From Pararhodobacter zhoushanensis (GTDB lineage: Bacteria; Pseudomonadota; Alphaproteobacteria; Rhodobacterales; Rhodobacteraceae), in the NCBI RefSeq assembly GCF_025949695.1, contig NZ_JAPDFL010000001.1, positions 2,917,501-2,981,500 of the forward strand: a stretch of DNA of 64,000 bases, written 5' to 3'. The notes below the pieces were generated by a model, which had not been told where the DNA came from, did not search any database, and saw only the letters and a program-made list of their open reading frames with translations. A program made the translations under genes and the position numbers. Shown here piece after piece: positions 26,928-35,172 of the stretch (positions within the stretch are counted from its first letter, which is position 1; every line of letters starts with the position of its first letter).

Positions 26928-27799
26928 TGCATCCCGCCCCCTCGATCATCGCCTTTACCACGCTGTCCGGCCTCGGCCTTGGGCTGCTGGCGTTCCTCGG
27001 CTTCGGCGCTGTCGTGCCGCGCGGGCTGGTGGCCTTTCTCTGGTTCGGTCTGGGGTACGGGCTGACCTTGGCCGGGCTCGCCGCCTCGGCCCTTCACCTC
27101 GGCCACCCCGAACGCGCGCTCAGGGCCTTCACCCAGTGGCAGACCAGCTGGCTGTCGCGCGAGGCGGTGCTTTCGGCGGCCGCCTTGCTGGTCATGGCAC
27201 CCTATGCGGCGGGGCTGGTGTTCTGGGGCCACGCGCTGCCGGTCGTCGGCAGCGTGGCGGCGGTGCTGTGCCTGCTGACGGTGCTGGCCACCGCGATGAT
27301 CTACGCCCAGCTGCGCACCGTGCCGCGCTGGAACCACTGGACGACGCCGCTGGTCTTCCTGACTGCGGCGCTGACCGGCGGCGCGCTGCTCAGCGTGCAG
27401 GTGCTGGTGGCGCAACTGCTGCTCCCGTGGCTGGCGGTGGCACTGGCGCTGCACTGGATGCTCGGCGACCGCCAGTTTGCCCGGCGCGGATCGACCCTGG
27501 GCACGGCAACCGGACTGGGCGCGCTCGGCAGCCCCCGCCTGCTGGAGCCGCCGCATACCGGCAGCAACTATCTGCTCAGGGAAATGGTCTATGTCGTGGC
27601 CCGTCGCCACGCGCTGAAACTGCGGGGGATCGCGCTGGTGCTGGCCTGCATTCTGCCCGCGCTGCTGCTCTGGACGCTGCCGGGCTGGCCCGCCCTGATC
27701 GCGGCGCTGCTCTGCCATGGCGCCGGCATGCTCACCGCCCGCTGGCTGTTCTTCGCCGAAGCCGAGCATACCGTTGGGCTCTACTACGGCCAGCGTTGA
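26927..27799 (+). CDS. soeC: Sulfite dehydrogenase, membrane anchor subunit SoeC (DmsC-like)
   Basis: Membrane subunit of 290 residues with about eight hydrophobic helices. 'ALHLGHPERALRAFTQWQTSWLSREA' near residue 55 is the conserved DmsC/SoeC signature on the quinone side. 'HTGSNYLLREMVYVVARRHA' and 'AEAEHTVGLYYGQR' at the end are also typical. It anchors SoeAB to the inner membrane and hands electrons to ubiquinone. The ATG at 26927 overlaps the soeB stop (TGATG). The operon ends here in a complete palindromic repeat. Confidence 0.9.
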   Translation: MHPAPSIIAFTTLSGLGLGLLAFLGFGAVVPRGLVAFLWFGLGYGLTLAGLAASALHLGHPERALRAFTQWQTSWLSREAVLSAAALLVMAPYAAGLVFWGHALPVVGSVAAVLCLLTVLATAMIYAQLRTVPRWNHWTTPLVFLTAALTGGALLSVQVLVAQLLLPWLAVALALHWMLGDRQFARRGSTLGTATGLGALGSPRLLEPPHTGSNYLLREMVYVVARRHALKLRGIALVLACILPALLLWTLPGWPALIAALLCHGAGMLTARWLFFAEAEHTVGLYYGQR

Positions 27800-27818
27800 G
27801 CTGAGTGGGTATGACGCA

Positions 27819-27978
27819 AGGGGGGTCCTCGGACCCCCCTCTGCGCTGACGCGCATTCACCCCCCGAGGATATTTCAAGAGCAAAGAAGGCATAGTTAAC
27901 AAAAGGTTAACGCGCCCTCTTTGCTCTGTCAAATATCCCGGGGGCGGGCCGGAACGGCCCGGCGGGGGCAGCGCCCCC
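27819..27978. repeat. Palindromic intergenic element, complete copy
   Basis: Same plan as the copy near 10.2 kb. GGGGGGTCC/GGACCCCCC hairpin, GCTGACGC block, ATTCACCCCCC, then inverted arms at 27869-27887 and 27918-27937 with one inserted base. The loop has TTAA-N7-TTAA at 27896-27910. The right flank is nearly identical for about 45 bases to the 10.2-kb copy. It lies between the convergent soeC and enoyl-CoA hydratase genes. Confidence 0.85.
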
Positions 27979-27986
27979 GTCCGCGT

Positions 27987-28763
27987 TCAACGCCCCTCGA
28001 ACTTGGCCGGGCGCTTTTCCAGAAACGCCATGACGCCTTCGCGGAAGTCCCGCGTCGCGCCCATTTCGCCCTGCAGCCGCGCCTCGGTATCGAGCTGGGC
28101 GTCCAGATCATTCACCAGGCTTTCGCGCAGCGCGCGTTTCACCGCGCCGTAAGCCAGCGTCGGCCCTTTGGCGAGCTGGGTCGCGCGCTTCTTCCATTCG
28201 TCGGCGAACTGATCATCGGGGATCGACGCCCAGATCAGCCCCATCTCGGCTGCCTTGTCCGCGCTCACCGGCTCGGCGAACAGCGCCTGCCCCATCGCCC
28301 GCGCAAAGCCCACCAGCCGGGGCAGCCAATAGGTGCCGCCCGCGTCAGGGATAAGGCCGATCCGCGTAAACGCCTGCAGGAACACCGCCGATTGCGTTGC
28401 GATCACCACATCCGCGGCCAGCGCCAGATTGGCCCCCGCTCCTGCCGCTGCACCATTGACCGCCGAGATCACCGGCACCGGGCAGTCCTGAATGGCGCGC
28501 AGCATCGGCTCGTATTCCTCGCGCAGGATACGCCCCAGATCGAGATCATCGACCGAAGCCCCGTCCCCCAGATCCTGCCCCGAGCAGAAAGCCCGCCCTT
28601 CGCCGGTCAGCACCAGCACCCGCATCCGCGCGCCCAGATCGCGCACCGCATGGGTAATTTCGGCGCGCATCTGCGCGTTGAGGGCGTTCATCAACGTCGG
28701 GCGGTTCATCGTGATGATGCCGATACCGCCCTCGTCGCTGACACTCAGGGTTTTGTAGATCAT
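27987..28763 (-). CDS. Enoyl-CoA hydratase/isomerase family protein (PaaG-like)
   Basis: Crotonase-fold enzyme of 258 residues. The start at 28763 has an excellent GGGAGG site six bases upstream. The oxyanion-hole loops are visible: 'FCSGQDLGDG' near 63 and 'VNGAAAGAGANLALAADVV' near 105. 'RIGLIPDAGGTYWLPRLVG' near 135 places an Asp where PaaG and related isomerases carry it; hydratases have Glu pairs instead. This suggests the epoxyphenylacetyl-CoA isomerase group. No other phenylacetate genes are nearby, so the true substrate may be another acyl-CoA. It is monocistronic. Confidence 0.85.
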   Translation of the reverse strand: MIYKTLSVSDEGGIGIITMNRPTLMNALNAQMRAEITHAVRDLGARMRVLVLTGEGRAFCSGQDLGDGASVDDLDLGRILREEYEPMLRAIQDCPVPVISAVNGAAAGAGANLALAADVVIATQSAVFLQAFTRIGLIPDAGGTYWLPRLVGFARAMGQALFAEPVSADKAAEMGLIWASIPDDQFADEWKKRATQLAKGPTLAYGAVKRALRESLVNDLDAQLDTEARLQGEMGATRDFREGVMAFLEKRPAKFEGR

Positions 28764-28819
28764 AGCCGGCCTCCCTTGGGCATGTTGCGCGCAGACTAGC
28801 CGCAGCACGCCCTGCGCGC

Positions 28820-29305
28820 CTAGCCACAACCTTGCGTCAGTCGCGCAGCAGGTCTTTCAGCCGGGCTTCTTCTTCGGCGCTGAGCACCTCGGTCGCCGGT
28901 TTGCGCCGCCGAGATCGCGACAAAGGCGATGCCCAGCCCGGCCAGCAGCAGCACCGGCCCCGAGATCCACAGGATCAGATTCGTCCCGCTGGCGCGCGGG
29001 TTCAGCAGGATATACTCGCCGAACCGGTCGACCATGTATTGGATGGCCTCGGGGTTGGTATCGCCCGCCACCAACCGCTCACGCACCATCAGCCGGACGT
29101 CGCGCGCGATGTCGGCGGTGGAATCGTCGACGCTCTCGTTGCGGCACACCACGCAGCGCAGTTCCGAGGTGATCTCCCGCGCCCGCGCTTCAAGCACCGG
29201 GTCCGAGAGAACCTCATCGGGTTGCACCGCCAGCGCCGGCCCCGCGATCAGCGGAGCCGCCAGTGCCAGCATCACCGTCAGGACAAACGCGCGCATCCCC
29301 GTCAC
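28820..29305 (-). CDS. ccmH: Cytochrome c maturation protein CcmH, C-terminal frame break
   Basis: Periplasm-facing thiol protein that helps deliver reduced apocytochrome c to the haem lyase. A signal sequence ('AFVLTVMLALAAPLIAGPALA') is followed by the redox motif Cys51-Val-Val-Cys54 in 'LRCVVCRNES' and a C-terminal membrane helix 'LILWISGPVLLLAGLGIAFVAIS'. After this the family normally ends 'RRRKPATEVLSAEEEARL', and that ending is present in another frame stopping at 28837. One extra base near 28904-28912 throws the given frame into an unrelated 30-residue tail. The start is GTG at 29305, or ATG at 29296, overlapping the ccmF stop. Confidence 0.88.
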   Translation of the reverse strand: MTGMRAFVLTVMLALAAPLIAGPALAVQPDEVLSDPVLEARAREITSELRCVVCRNESVDDSTADIARDVRLMVRERLVAGDTNPEAIQYMVDRFGEYILLNPRASGTNLILWISGPVLLLAGLGIAFVAISAAQTGDRGAQRRRRSPAERPAARLTQGCG

Positions 29306-31275
29306 TCCGCCGGTGTCGCGGCCAGCGGCGCCTTGCGCGCCCCTGCCGCGATGCGGAACCGGCGGTCTGACAGCGACACCAGCCCGCCCAGCCCCATGAT
29401 GATCGCCCCGGCCCAGAGCCAGAACGCGAACGGCTTCACATACGTCCGCAGTGCCCAGCCGCCGTTTTCCTGCGGATCCCCCAGCGCGATATACAGATCA
29501 CGGGTCAGCGACACGTCGATCGCCGCCTCGGTCGTGGGCATGCCCGCTGCCGGATAGACGCGCTTTTCGGGGTCCAGCAGTGTCACCAGCCGGTCGCCGT
29601 CGCGGACTTCGACATGGCCGGTGGTCGAGATGTAGTTCGGGCCTGCCACCCGTTCGACGCCGGTCAGCGTGATGGTGTAGCCGCCATGCTCGAAGCTCTC
29701 GCCGACATGGGCCACGCGGATATCCTCGCTCGACCAGCCCAGCACTGCAGACACCGCGAAGAAGGTGATCCCCAGCCCGGAATGCGAAATCGCCTTGCCC
29801 CAATCGGCGCGCGGCAGGCGCAGCATGCGGCGCACCCGGTCGCCAAAACCCTGTCGCCCGCTGCGCATCCACAGATCGACCAGCGAGCCGGTGACCAGCC
29901 AGACACCCAGCGTCAGGCCGATGGGTGCCAGAACGCTGCGCCCGGTCTGCAGGGTGAAGGCGAGCGCACCCAGCGCAATAGCCAGGACCGCAGGGCCGAC
30001 CATGCTGCGCGCCGCCCGGGCCAGCTTGCCGCGTTTCCACGGCAGGACCGCCCCGATGGGCAGTGCTATGGCCAGCGCCACCATGAAGGGCGTGAAGGCG
30101 GCATCGAAGAACGGCGCGCCGACCGAGAGCACGCGGTCAAAGGCCATCTCCGAGATCAGCGGCCACATGGTGCCGACGAAGACGACGAAAGACGCCACCG
30201 CCAGCAGCACATTGTTGAGCACCAGCGCGGATTCGCGGCTGACCAGCCCGAAGACGCCCTTGGCCTCAAGCGCCGAGCTGCGGATCGCAAAGAGCGTCAG
30301 CGAGCCGCCGACGAAGACGGCGAAGATCAGCAGGATGACAATGCCGCGCTCGGGGTCGCTGGCGAAAGCGTGGACCGAGGTGATCAGGCCCGAGCGGACG
30401 ATGAACGTGCCCATCAGCGAGAAGCCAAAGCCGAGGATCGCCAGCAATACCGTCCAGGCCTTGAGCGTTTCACGCTTTTCAACCACGATGGCCGAATGCA
30501 GCAGCGCGGTGGCGAAAAGCCACGGCATGAAGCTGGCGTTCTCGACCGGGTCCCAGAACCAGAAACCGCCCCAGCCAAGTTCGTAATACGCCCACCACGA
30601 TCCCAGCGCGATGCCGATGGTCAGGCAGATCCATGCGGCCAGCGTCCATGGCCGCACCCAGCGGCCCCAGGCGGCGTCAACCTTGCCCTCGATCAGCGCG
30701 GCAACGGCGAAGGAGAACGCCATGCTCAGGCCGACATAGCCGAGGTAGAGGAACGGCGGGTGAAAGGCGAGGCCGGGGTCCTGCAGCAGCGGGTTCAGAT
30801 CGTGGCCGTCAAAGGGCGGGAACGGCGTGCGCAGGAACGGGTTCGAGGTGAAGATCATGAAGGCCATGAAGGCCGCGCCGATCGAGCCCTGAACCGCCAG
30901 CACCCGCGCTTGCAGGGTCGCGGGAAGATTGCCGCCGAACCACGCCGCACAGGCGCCAAACAGCGCCAGAATCAGCACCCAGAGCAGCAACGAGCCCTCG
31001 TGATTGCCCCAAACGCCCGAGATCTTGTAGATCAGGGGTTTGAGCGTGTGCGAATTGTCGACCACCAGCACAACGGAGAAATCCGAGGTGACAAAGGCAT
31101 AGGTCAGCGCCCCGAAACTGAGCGCGATCAGCACGAATTGCGTGCTGGCGATGGGACTGGCAGCCGCCATCCAATCGGCCCAGCCCCGCTGCGCGCCGAC
31201 CAGCGGCACCACGGTTTGCAACAGTGACAGGCCAAAGGCCAGGAGGAGGGCGAAGTGTCCGAGTTCTACGATCAT
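29302..31275 (-). CDS. ccmF: Haem lyase subunit CcmF
   Basis: Large inner-membrane protein (657 residues, about fifteen helices) that attaches haem to apocytochrome c with CcmH. The haem-handling WWD signature is 'WGGFWFWDPVENASFMPWL' near residue 235. Other marks are 'WGNHEGSLLLWVLILALFG' near 92, 'HPPFLYLGYVGLS' near 172 and 'HSGLGITFFAVSAVLGW' near 495. It is followed directly by ccmH with overlapping codons. The other ccm genes (ccmA-E, ccmG) are not nearby, so this pair is a detached part of the system I maturation set. Confidence 0.96.
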   Translation of the reverse strand: MIVELGHFALLLAFGLSLLQTVVPLVGAQRGWADWMAAASPIASTQFVLIALSFGALTYAFVTSDFSVVLVVDNSHTLKPLIYKISGVWGNHEGSLLLWVLILALFGACAAWFGGNLPATLQARVLAVQGSIGAAFMAFMIFTSNPFLRTPFPPFDGHDLNPLLQDPGLAFHPPFLYLGYVGLSMAFSFAVAALIEGKVDAAWGRWVRPWTLAAWICLTIGIALGSWWAYYELGWGGFWFWDPVENASFMPWLFATALLHSAIVVEKRETLKAWTVLLAILGFGFSLMGTFIVRSGLITSVHAFASDPERGIVILLIFAVFVGGSLTLFAIRSSALEAKGVFGLVSRESALVLNNVLLAVASFVVFVGTMWPLISEMAFDRVLSVGAPFFDAAFTPFMVALAIALPIGAVLPWKRGKLARAARSMVGPAVLAIALGALAFTLQTGRSVLAPIGLTLGVWLVTGSLVDLWMRSGRQGFGDRVRRMLRLPRADWGKAISHSGLGITFFAVSAVLGWSSEDIRVAHVGESFEHGGYTITLTGVERVAGPNYISTTGHVEVRDGDRLVTLLDPEKRVYPAAGMPTTEAAIDVSLTRDLYIALGDPQENGGWALRTYVKPFAFWLWAGAIIMGLGGLVSLSDRRFRIAAGARKAPLAATPAE

Positions 31276-31359
31276 GGCTCAGCTATAGCCTGCCCGGAAG
31301 GTCTCGCAAAGCACGAAGGCGTGCGGCACCTGCGACACCGGCGCGCGGGGGAGCCGGGC

Positions 31360-31485
31360 AAGGGGGCCTTCTGCCCCCTCTTTGCTGCGCAAATTCACCC
31401 CCGAGGATATTTTCAGAGCAAAGAAGAGGCGGCGTTTACGATCCGTTAACCTTGAGCTTCATCTTGCCCGAAATACGCCGGGGGA
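31360..31485. repeat. Palindromic intergenic element, hybrid copy
   Basis: The left half is standard (GGGGGCC...GCCCCC, ATTCACCCCC, GAGGATATTTT, then an AGAGCAAAGAA arm). The loop has TTTA-N7-TTAA at 31435-31449. The right half is not the usual arm but the TTCATCTTGCCC...AATACGCC motif (31458-31479) also seen at 9.1 and 51.2 kb. It lies between the codirectional ccmF and class IV aminotransferase genes. Confidence 0.7.
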
Positions 31486-31524
31486 GTCGCCGTGGCGACG
31501 GGGGGCTGGCCCCCCTGCCCGGTC

Positions 31525-32442
31525 TCAGGCCGGGTACACCGCCGCCTCGTAGAGCGCGCGGATGCGGTCGGTCATGGCGCCCGGCACGCCCGTGCCGATC
31601 ACCCGGCCATCGATCCGCGTCACCGGCGTGACGCCGCCCAGCGTGCCGGTGACGAACGCCTCCTCCGCCGCATAGACCTGCGCCAGCGTGTAGTCGCCTT
31701 CGCGCACGGTGATGCCCGCGGCGCGGGCGGCGTCGATAACGGCTTGCTGGGTGATGCCCTTGAACGAGTAGCTGCCGGTCGAGGTCCACAGCGCGCCCTT
31801 GCGCACAATAAAGAAGTTGGTCGAGTTGCACGATGCCACGAACCCGCGCGGGTCGAGCATCAGCGCCTCGTCCGCGCCCGCATTGATCGCCTGGATCAAC
31901 GCCTGGATCAGGTTCAGGCGCGAGTGCGAGTTGAGATGCAGGTCGAACACATCGGGCTGCGAGGTGCGGAAGGTCGAGGTAAAGAGCGTCAGGCCTTTGG
32001 CTTTGCTCTCGGGCCGGGGGGTCTTGTATTCGGCCGTGATCACCACCGTTGGTCCGCTCAGGATAAAGCGCGGGTCCTGATTGGCCGTCGCCTTGATCCC
32101 CCGTGTCACCATCAGCCGCAGATGGGCGCCGTCACTCATCCCGTTCGCCGCGAGCACACCGTCGATGGCGGCGTTGATGCCTTCCCGCCCCTGCGGGATC
32201 TCCAGCGCAATCGCGCGCGCGCCCTCGAACAGCCGGTCGAGATGCGCCTCGCGTTGCAGGATGCGTCCGCGCACCAGTCGCAGCCCCTCCCACACCCCAT
32301 CGCCAAAGCCGAAGCCCGCGTCGAACACGCTGACCATGGCCTGCGCCTTGGGCACAAGGTTACCGTTGACCCAGACGAGCACGGCTTCATTGCGGGGATC
32401 GGGGATATACCCTTGGGCGGCAGTGGTGGTTGTATCGGTCAT
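31525..32442 (-). CDS. Class IV aminotransferase (branched-chain/D-amino acid type), atypical active site
   Basis: Fold-type IV PLP protein of 305 residues. The ATG at 32442 has GAGGA six bases upstream; an earlier TTG is less likely. Family segments are 'VFDAGFGFGDGVWEGLRL' near 45, 'ADEALMLDPRGFVASCNSTNFFIV' near 195 and 'FVTGTLGGVTPVTRIDGR' near 265. In relatives as I recall them the PLP lysine lies in 'HSKLN' before the DEALML block. Here the block reads 'HSRLN', and the codon CGC is two changes from lysine. Either the lysine lies elsewhere or the enzyme has changed chemistry. The gene is monocistronic, upstream of ccmF and downstream of phoB. Confidence 0.8.
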   Translation of the reverse strand: MTDTTTTAAQGYIPDPRNEAVLVWVNGNLVPKAQAMVSVFDAGFGFGDGVWEGLRLVRGRILQREAHLDRLFEGARAIALEIPQGREGINAAIDGVLAANGMSDGAHLRLMVTRGIKATANQDPRFILSGPTVVITAEYKTPRPESKAKGLTLFTSTFRTSQPDVFDLHLNSHSRLNLIQALIQAINAGADEALMLDPRGFVASCNSTNFFIVRKGALWTSTGSYSFKGITQQAVIDAARAAGITVREGDYTLAQVYAAEEAFVTGTLGGVTPVTRIDGRVIGTGVPGAMTDRIRALYEAAVYPA

Positions 32443-32488
32443 GGCATTCCTCAAAGCTGCCCGATCCGAGCCGGGCGGCGAAGGAATG

Positions 32489-33181
32489 TCAATCCAGCGA
32501 ATAGCCCGCGCCGCGCACCGTGCGGATCGGATCGTCGCCGCCCTGCGCCATCAGCGCCTTGCGCAGACGCCCGATATGCACGTCCACCGTGCGGGTGTCG
32601 ACATAGATGTCACGCCCCCAGACCCGGTCGAGCAGCGCCTCACGCGTCCACACACGCCCCGGCTTTTCCATCAGCGCCGACAGCAGGCGGAACTCGGTCG
32701 GGCCCAGATGCAGCTCGGCTTCCGAGCGGTGGACGCGGTGCGCCTCGGGGTCCAGCGTCAGATCGCCGACCGCCAGCACCTGCCCCGCCCGGGCGGGACG
32801 CACACGGCGCAGGTTGGCGCGCACGCGGGCCAGCAGCTCGTTCACCGAATAGGGCTTGGTGATATAGTCATCCGCGCCCGTCTCCAGCCCCCGCACCCGG
32901 TCGCTTTCATCCGAACGGGCCGAGACCATGATGATCGCCGCATCCGCGCCGCCGCGCTGCGCCTTGAGCTGGCGGCAGACCTCGATCCCCGAGACACGGG
33001 GCAGCATCCAGTCGAGCAGGATCACATCGGGCGCCTCTTCCGAGACGACCAGCAAGGCCTCCTCGCCATCCGAGGCTGTGGCAACGCGGAACCCTGCGGC
33101 TTCGAGGTTGTACGACAGAAGCGCGCGCTGTGCGGGTTCGTCATCGACGACCAACACCAGCGGGGTATCGCTGCGGCTCAT
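32489..33181 (-). CDS. phoB: Phosphate regulon response regulator PhoB
   Basis: OmpR-family transcription factor of 230 residues. The receiver domain has the acidic pocket 'VVDDEPAQR', phospho-acceptor Asp57 in 'ILLDWMLP' and Lys109 in 'YITKPYS'. The C-terminal winged helix holds 'LGPTEFRLLSALMEKPGRVWTREALLDRVWG' and 'RTVDVHIGRLRKAL', both typical of PhoB. It activates genes with Pho boxes when phosphate is scarce. It is the last gene of phoR-phoU-phoB, nine bases after phoU. Confidence 0.94.
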   Translation of the reverse strand: MSRSDTPLVLVVDDEPAQRALLSYNLEAAGFRVATASDGEEALLVVSEEAPDVILLDWMLPRVSGIEVCRQLKAQRGGADAAIIMVSARSDESDRVRGLETGADDYITKPYSVNELLARVRANLRRVRPARAGQVLAVGDLTLDPEAHRVHRSEAELHLGPTEFRLLSALMEKPGRVWTREALLDRVWGRDIYVDTRTVDVHIGRLRKALMAQGGDDPIRTVRGAGYSLD

Positions 33182-33190
33182 GAGATTTCC

Positions 33191-33907
33191 TTAGTCGGGT
33201 TGAACGTGAATGGTGGCGGTCGAATCGCCCTTGGGACGGTCGCCCGGACGCTCACCGGTCGCCAGGAAGATCACCTGTTCGGCGGCCCCGGTCACCAGAT
33301 CGCCCATGCGTTCCACGTTCTTGGCAATGAAAGTATAATGCAGGCAGGCCGAGATGTTGCGCGGGTCTTCCATCATGTGGGTGATGAATTCGCGAAACAG
33401 CGCGTTGGTCATGTGATCGACTTCCACGTCGCGGTGGATCACATCCTCGGCCAGCGCCACGTCGAGACGGGCAAAGGCGTCGAGCATGTCCTTTAGCATC
33501 TGCCCGACCTGACGCGCCTGACGACGGATCGCCGAGCCAGCACCCTCAATGCGGGGATCCGCCGACAGCACCGGCACACGCTTGGCCATGTTCTTGGCAT
33601 AATCGCCCAGCCGCTCGATATCGGCGGCCATCTTCATCACCGCGATCACCGCGCGCAGATCGCCCGCCTGCGGCTGACGCAGCGCCAGCAGGCGCACAAC
33701 CTGGCTGTCGATTTCTTCTTCCAGCTTGTCGATGGCGCGGTCGCCGGCGACCACTTGCTGGGCCAGATCCTCGTCGCGCTCATCCAGAGCACGGGCCGAG
33801 AGCGTAATCGCTTCCTCGACCCGTCCGCCCATGGCGAGCATCAGGTCGCGGATGCGTTCGAGGTCATCATCAAAGGCTGAGTCGATATGAAGGCGGGTCA
33901 TGGGCAT
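33191..33907 (-). CDS. phoU: Phosphate signalling protein PhoU
   Basis: A 238-residue all-helical protein of two similar halves. Each half carries the metal-binding pattern: 'GDRAIDKLEEEID' near 55 with 'RLGDYAKNMAKR' near 97, and 'EDVIHRDVEVDHMTNALF' near 152 with 'ISACLHYTFIAKNVERMGDLVTGAAEQV' near 190. PhoU links the Pst phosphate importer to PhoR and dampens the Pho response when phosphate is ample. Here it directly follows phoR, with no pst genes between. Two possible start codons (33907 and 33901) lie six bases apart. Confidence 0.93.
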   Translation of the reverse strand: MPMTRLHIDSAFDDDLERIRDLMLAMGGRVEEAITLSARALDERDEDLAQQVVAGDRAIDKLEEEIDSQVVRLLALRQPQAGDLRAVIAVMKMAADIERLGDYAKNMAKRVPVLSADPRIEGAGSAIRRQARQVGQMLKDMLDAFARLDVALAEDVIHRDVEVDHMTNALFREFITHMMEDPRNISACLHYTFIAKNVERMGDLVTGAAEQVIFLATGERPGDRPKGDSTATIHVQPD

Positions 33908-33941
33908 TCTCGGTTGTTTGCGCGAAGCCTAACGGCATTCT

Positions 33942-33959
33942 GTGACGGTTCGGTGACGA
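33942..33959 (-). promoter_or_regulatory. Pho-box-like direct repeat upstream of phoU
   Basis: On the minus strand TCGTCAC and CCGTCAC are separated by four bases, an 11-base period. The alphaproteobacterial Pho box is CTGTCAT-N4-CTGTCAT with the same spacing. Both halves keep the GTCA core. It lies 35 bases before phoU, so phoU-phoB may have their own PhoB-controlled promoter. Confidence 0.45.
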
Positions 33960-33977
33960 GGTCCAGCGGGGCGGGCC

Positions 33978-35060
33978 TCAGCTGATCGGCAGCGAGACAA
34001 CAAAGGTGCTGCCCTCGCCGCGGGTCGAGCGGATCGACAGGCGTCCGCGGTGACGGTTGACGATATGCTTGCAGATGGCGAGGCCCAGACCGGTCCCCCC
34101 CATCGCGCGGCTGCGATGGCCATCGACACGGTAGAACCGCTCGGTCAGGCGCGGCAGGTGGATCGCGTCGATGCCGTCGCCGAAATCGCGGATACAGACC
34201 TTGAGCACCGGGCCGGGCAGTCCGGGCAGCGACTCGACCCGGTTCAGGCTGATCTCGATCTTGTCGCCCGAGGCACCGTATTTCAACGCGTTCTCGATCA
34301 GGTTGTGGAACACCTGCACAAGCTGATCGCGGTCTCCGGGGATGGTGGGCGCGTCGGGAAGATCCTGAAAGTCGACGGAAAGCCCGGCATCCTCGACCTG
34401 CGGGCGCAGCGCGGCCAGCGTCGCCCGCAGCACTTCGGACAGCGAAACCTGCGTCCGGGGGCGCACGCGCTCTTCCGATTCGACACGCGAGAGCGACAAC
34501 AGGTCGCTCACCAGCCGCGTCATCCGCTGCGCCTCGCGCTCCATGATGTCCAGAAACGTCTCGGTCGCCGCCAGATCGCCCTTGGCCGGGCCTTTCAGCG
34601 TCTCGATGAACCCGGCCAGCACGGTCAGCGGCGAGCGCATCTCATGGCTGACATTGGCCACGAAATCGCGGCGCTGCTGCTCGGCCTCTTCGACCTGACT
34701 GATATCGCGCAAGGTCACCAGAATCGCCGGCAGGATCCCGGCGGCAAGCAAGGGCGCGACACTCACGCGCAGGATCGTCTCGCCGGTGGGGGTGGTCTGG
34801 ATCATCCGCGCCTCGATCGGGGCGGCGGGACGGCCGGCGGGTGGTTGCCCTGCACCCATCTGCGCCCAGCCGCGCTCCAGCGCGGCGGCAGGCTCGGGCT
34901 GGCGGATATAGCTAAGCGCCGAGGCCCCGACCAACGGCGCCGCAAACAGCTCGCGCGCCGCCGGGTTGGCCATCACGATGCGGCGGTCCGGCCCGACCAG
35001 CAGCGCGGGGTCGGGCATCGCGTCAAGCAGCGCGCTGCAAGGGGCAAGGTCTGCGGTCAT
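33978..35060 (-). CDS. phoR: Phosphate regulon sensor histidine kinase PhoR
   Basis: Kinase that phosphorylates PhoB. From the ATG at 35060 it has 360 residues: a PAS-like domain ('LLDAMPDPALLVGPDRRIVMANPAARELF'-type start, about 8-120), the dimerisation domain with His139 in 'FVANVSHEMRSPLTVL', and the ATPase domain with the N box 'FHNLIENALKYG', G1 'DFGDGI' and G2 'GGTGLGLAICKHIV'. There is no membrane helix, even with the alternative starts at 35105 or 35150, so it must sense phosphate through a partner such as PhoU. None of the three starts has a strong ribosome site. Neighbours phoU and phoB support the name. Confidence 0.9.
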   Translation of the reverse strand: MTADLAPCSALLDAMPDPALLVGPDRRIVMANPAARELFAAPLVGASALSYIRQPEPAAALERGWAQMGAGQPPAGRPAAPIEARMIQTTPTGETILRVSVAPLLAAGILPAILVTLRDISQVEEAEQQRRDFVANVSHEMRSPLTVLAGFIETLKGPAKGDLAATETFLDIMEREAQRMTRLVSDLLSLSRVESEERVRPRTQVSLSEVLRATLAALRPQVEDAGLSVDFQDLPDAPTIPGDRDQLVQVFHNLIENALKYGASGDKIEISLNRVESLPGLPGPVLKVCIRDFGDGIDAIHLPRLTERFYRVDGHRSRAMGGTGLGLAICKHIVNRHRGRLSIRSTRGEGSTFVVSLPIS

Positions 35061-35172
35061 GGCGGTGCGCGTCGATCTGCTGTCAGGGCTGGGGGTCAAG
35101 GTCATCGGCGGGTGTTGCTGGGTTGTCGCAGCGGGTTGTAACAGAACCATGACGCCCCGTCACAGGGCGGGA

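Noticed and set aside
29614..31227. Open frame of 537 codons antisense to ccmF
   Set aside because: Shadow of ccmF with strongly biased composition; no recognisable protein.
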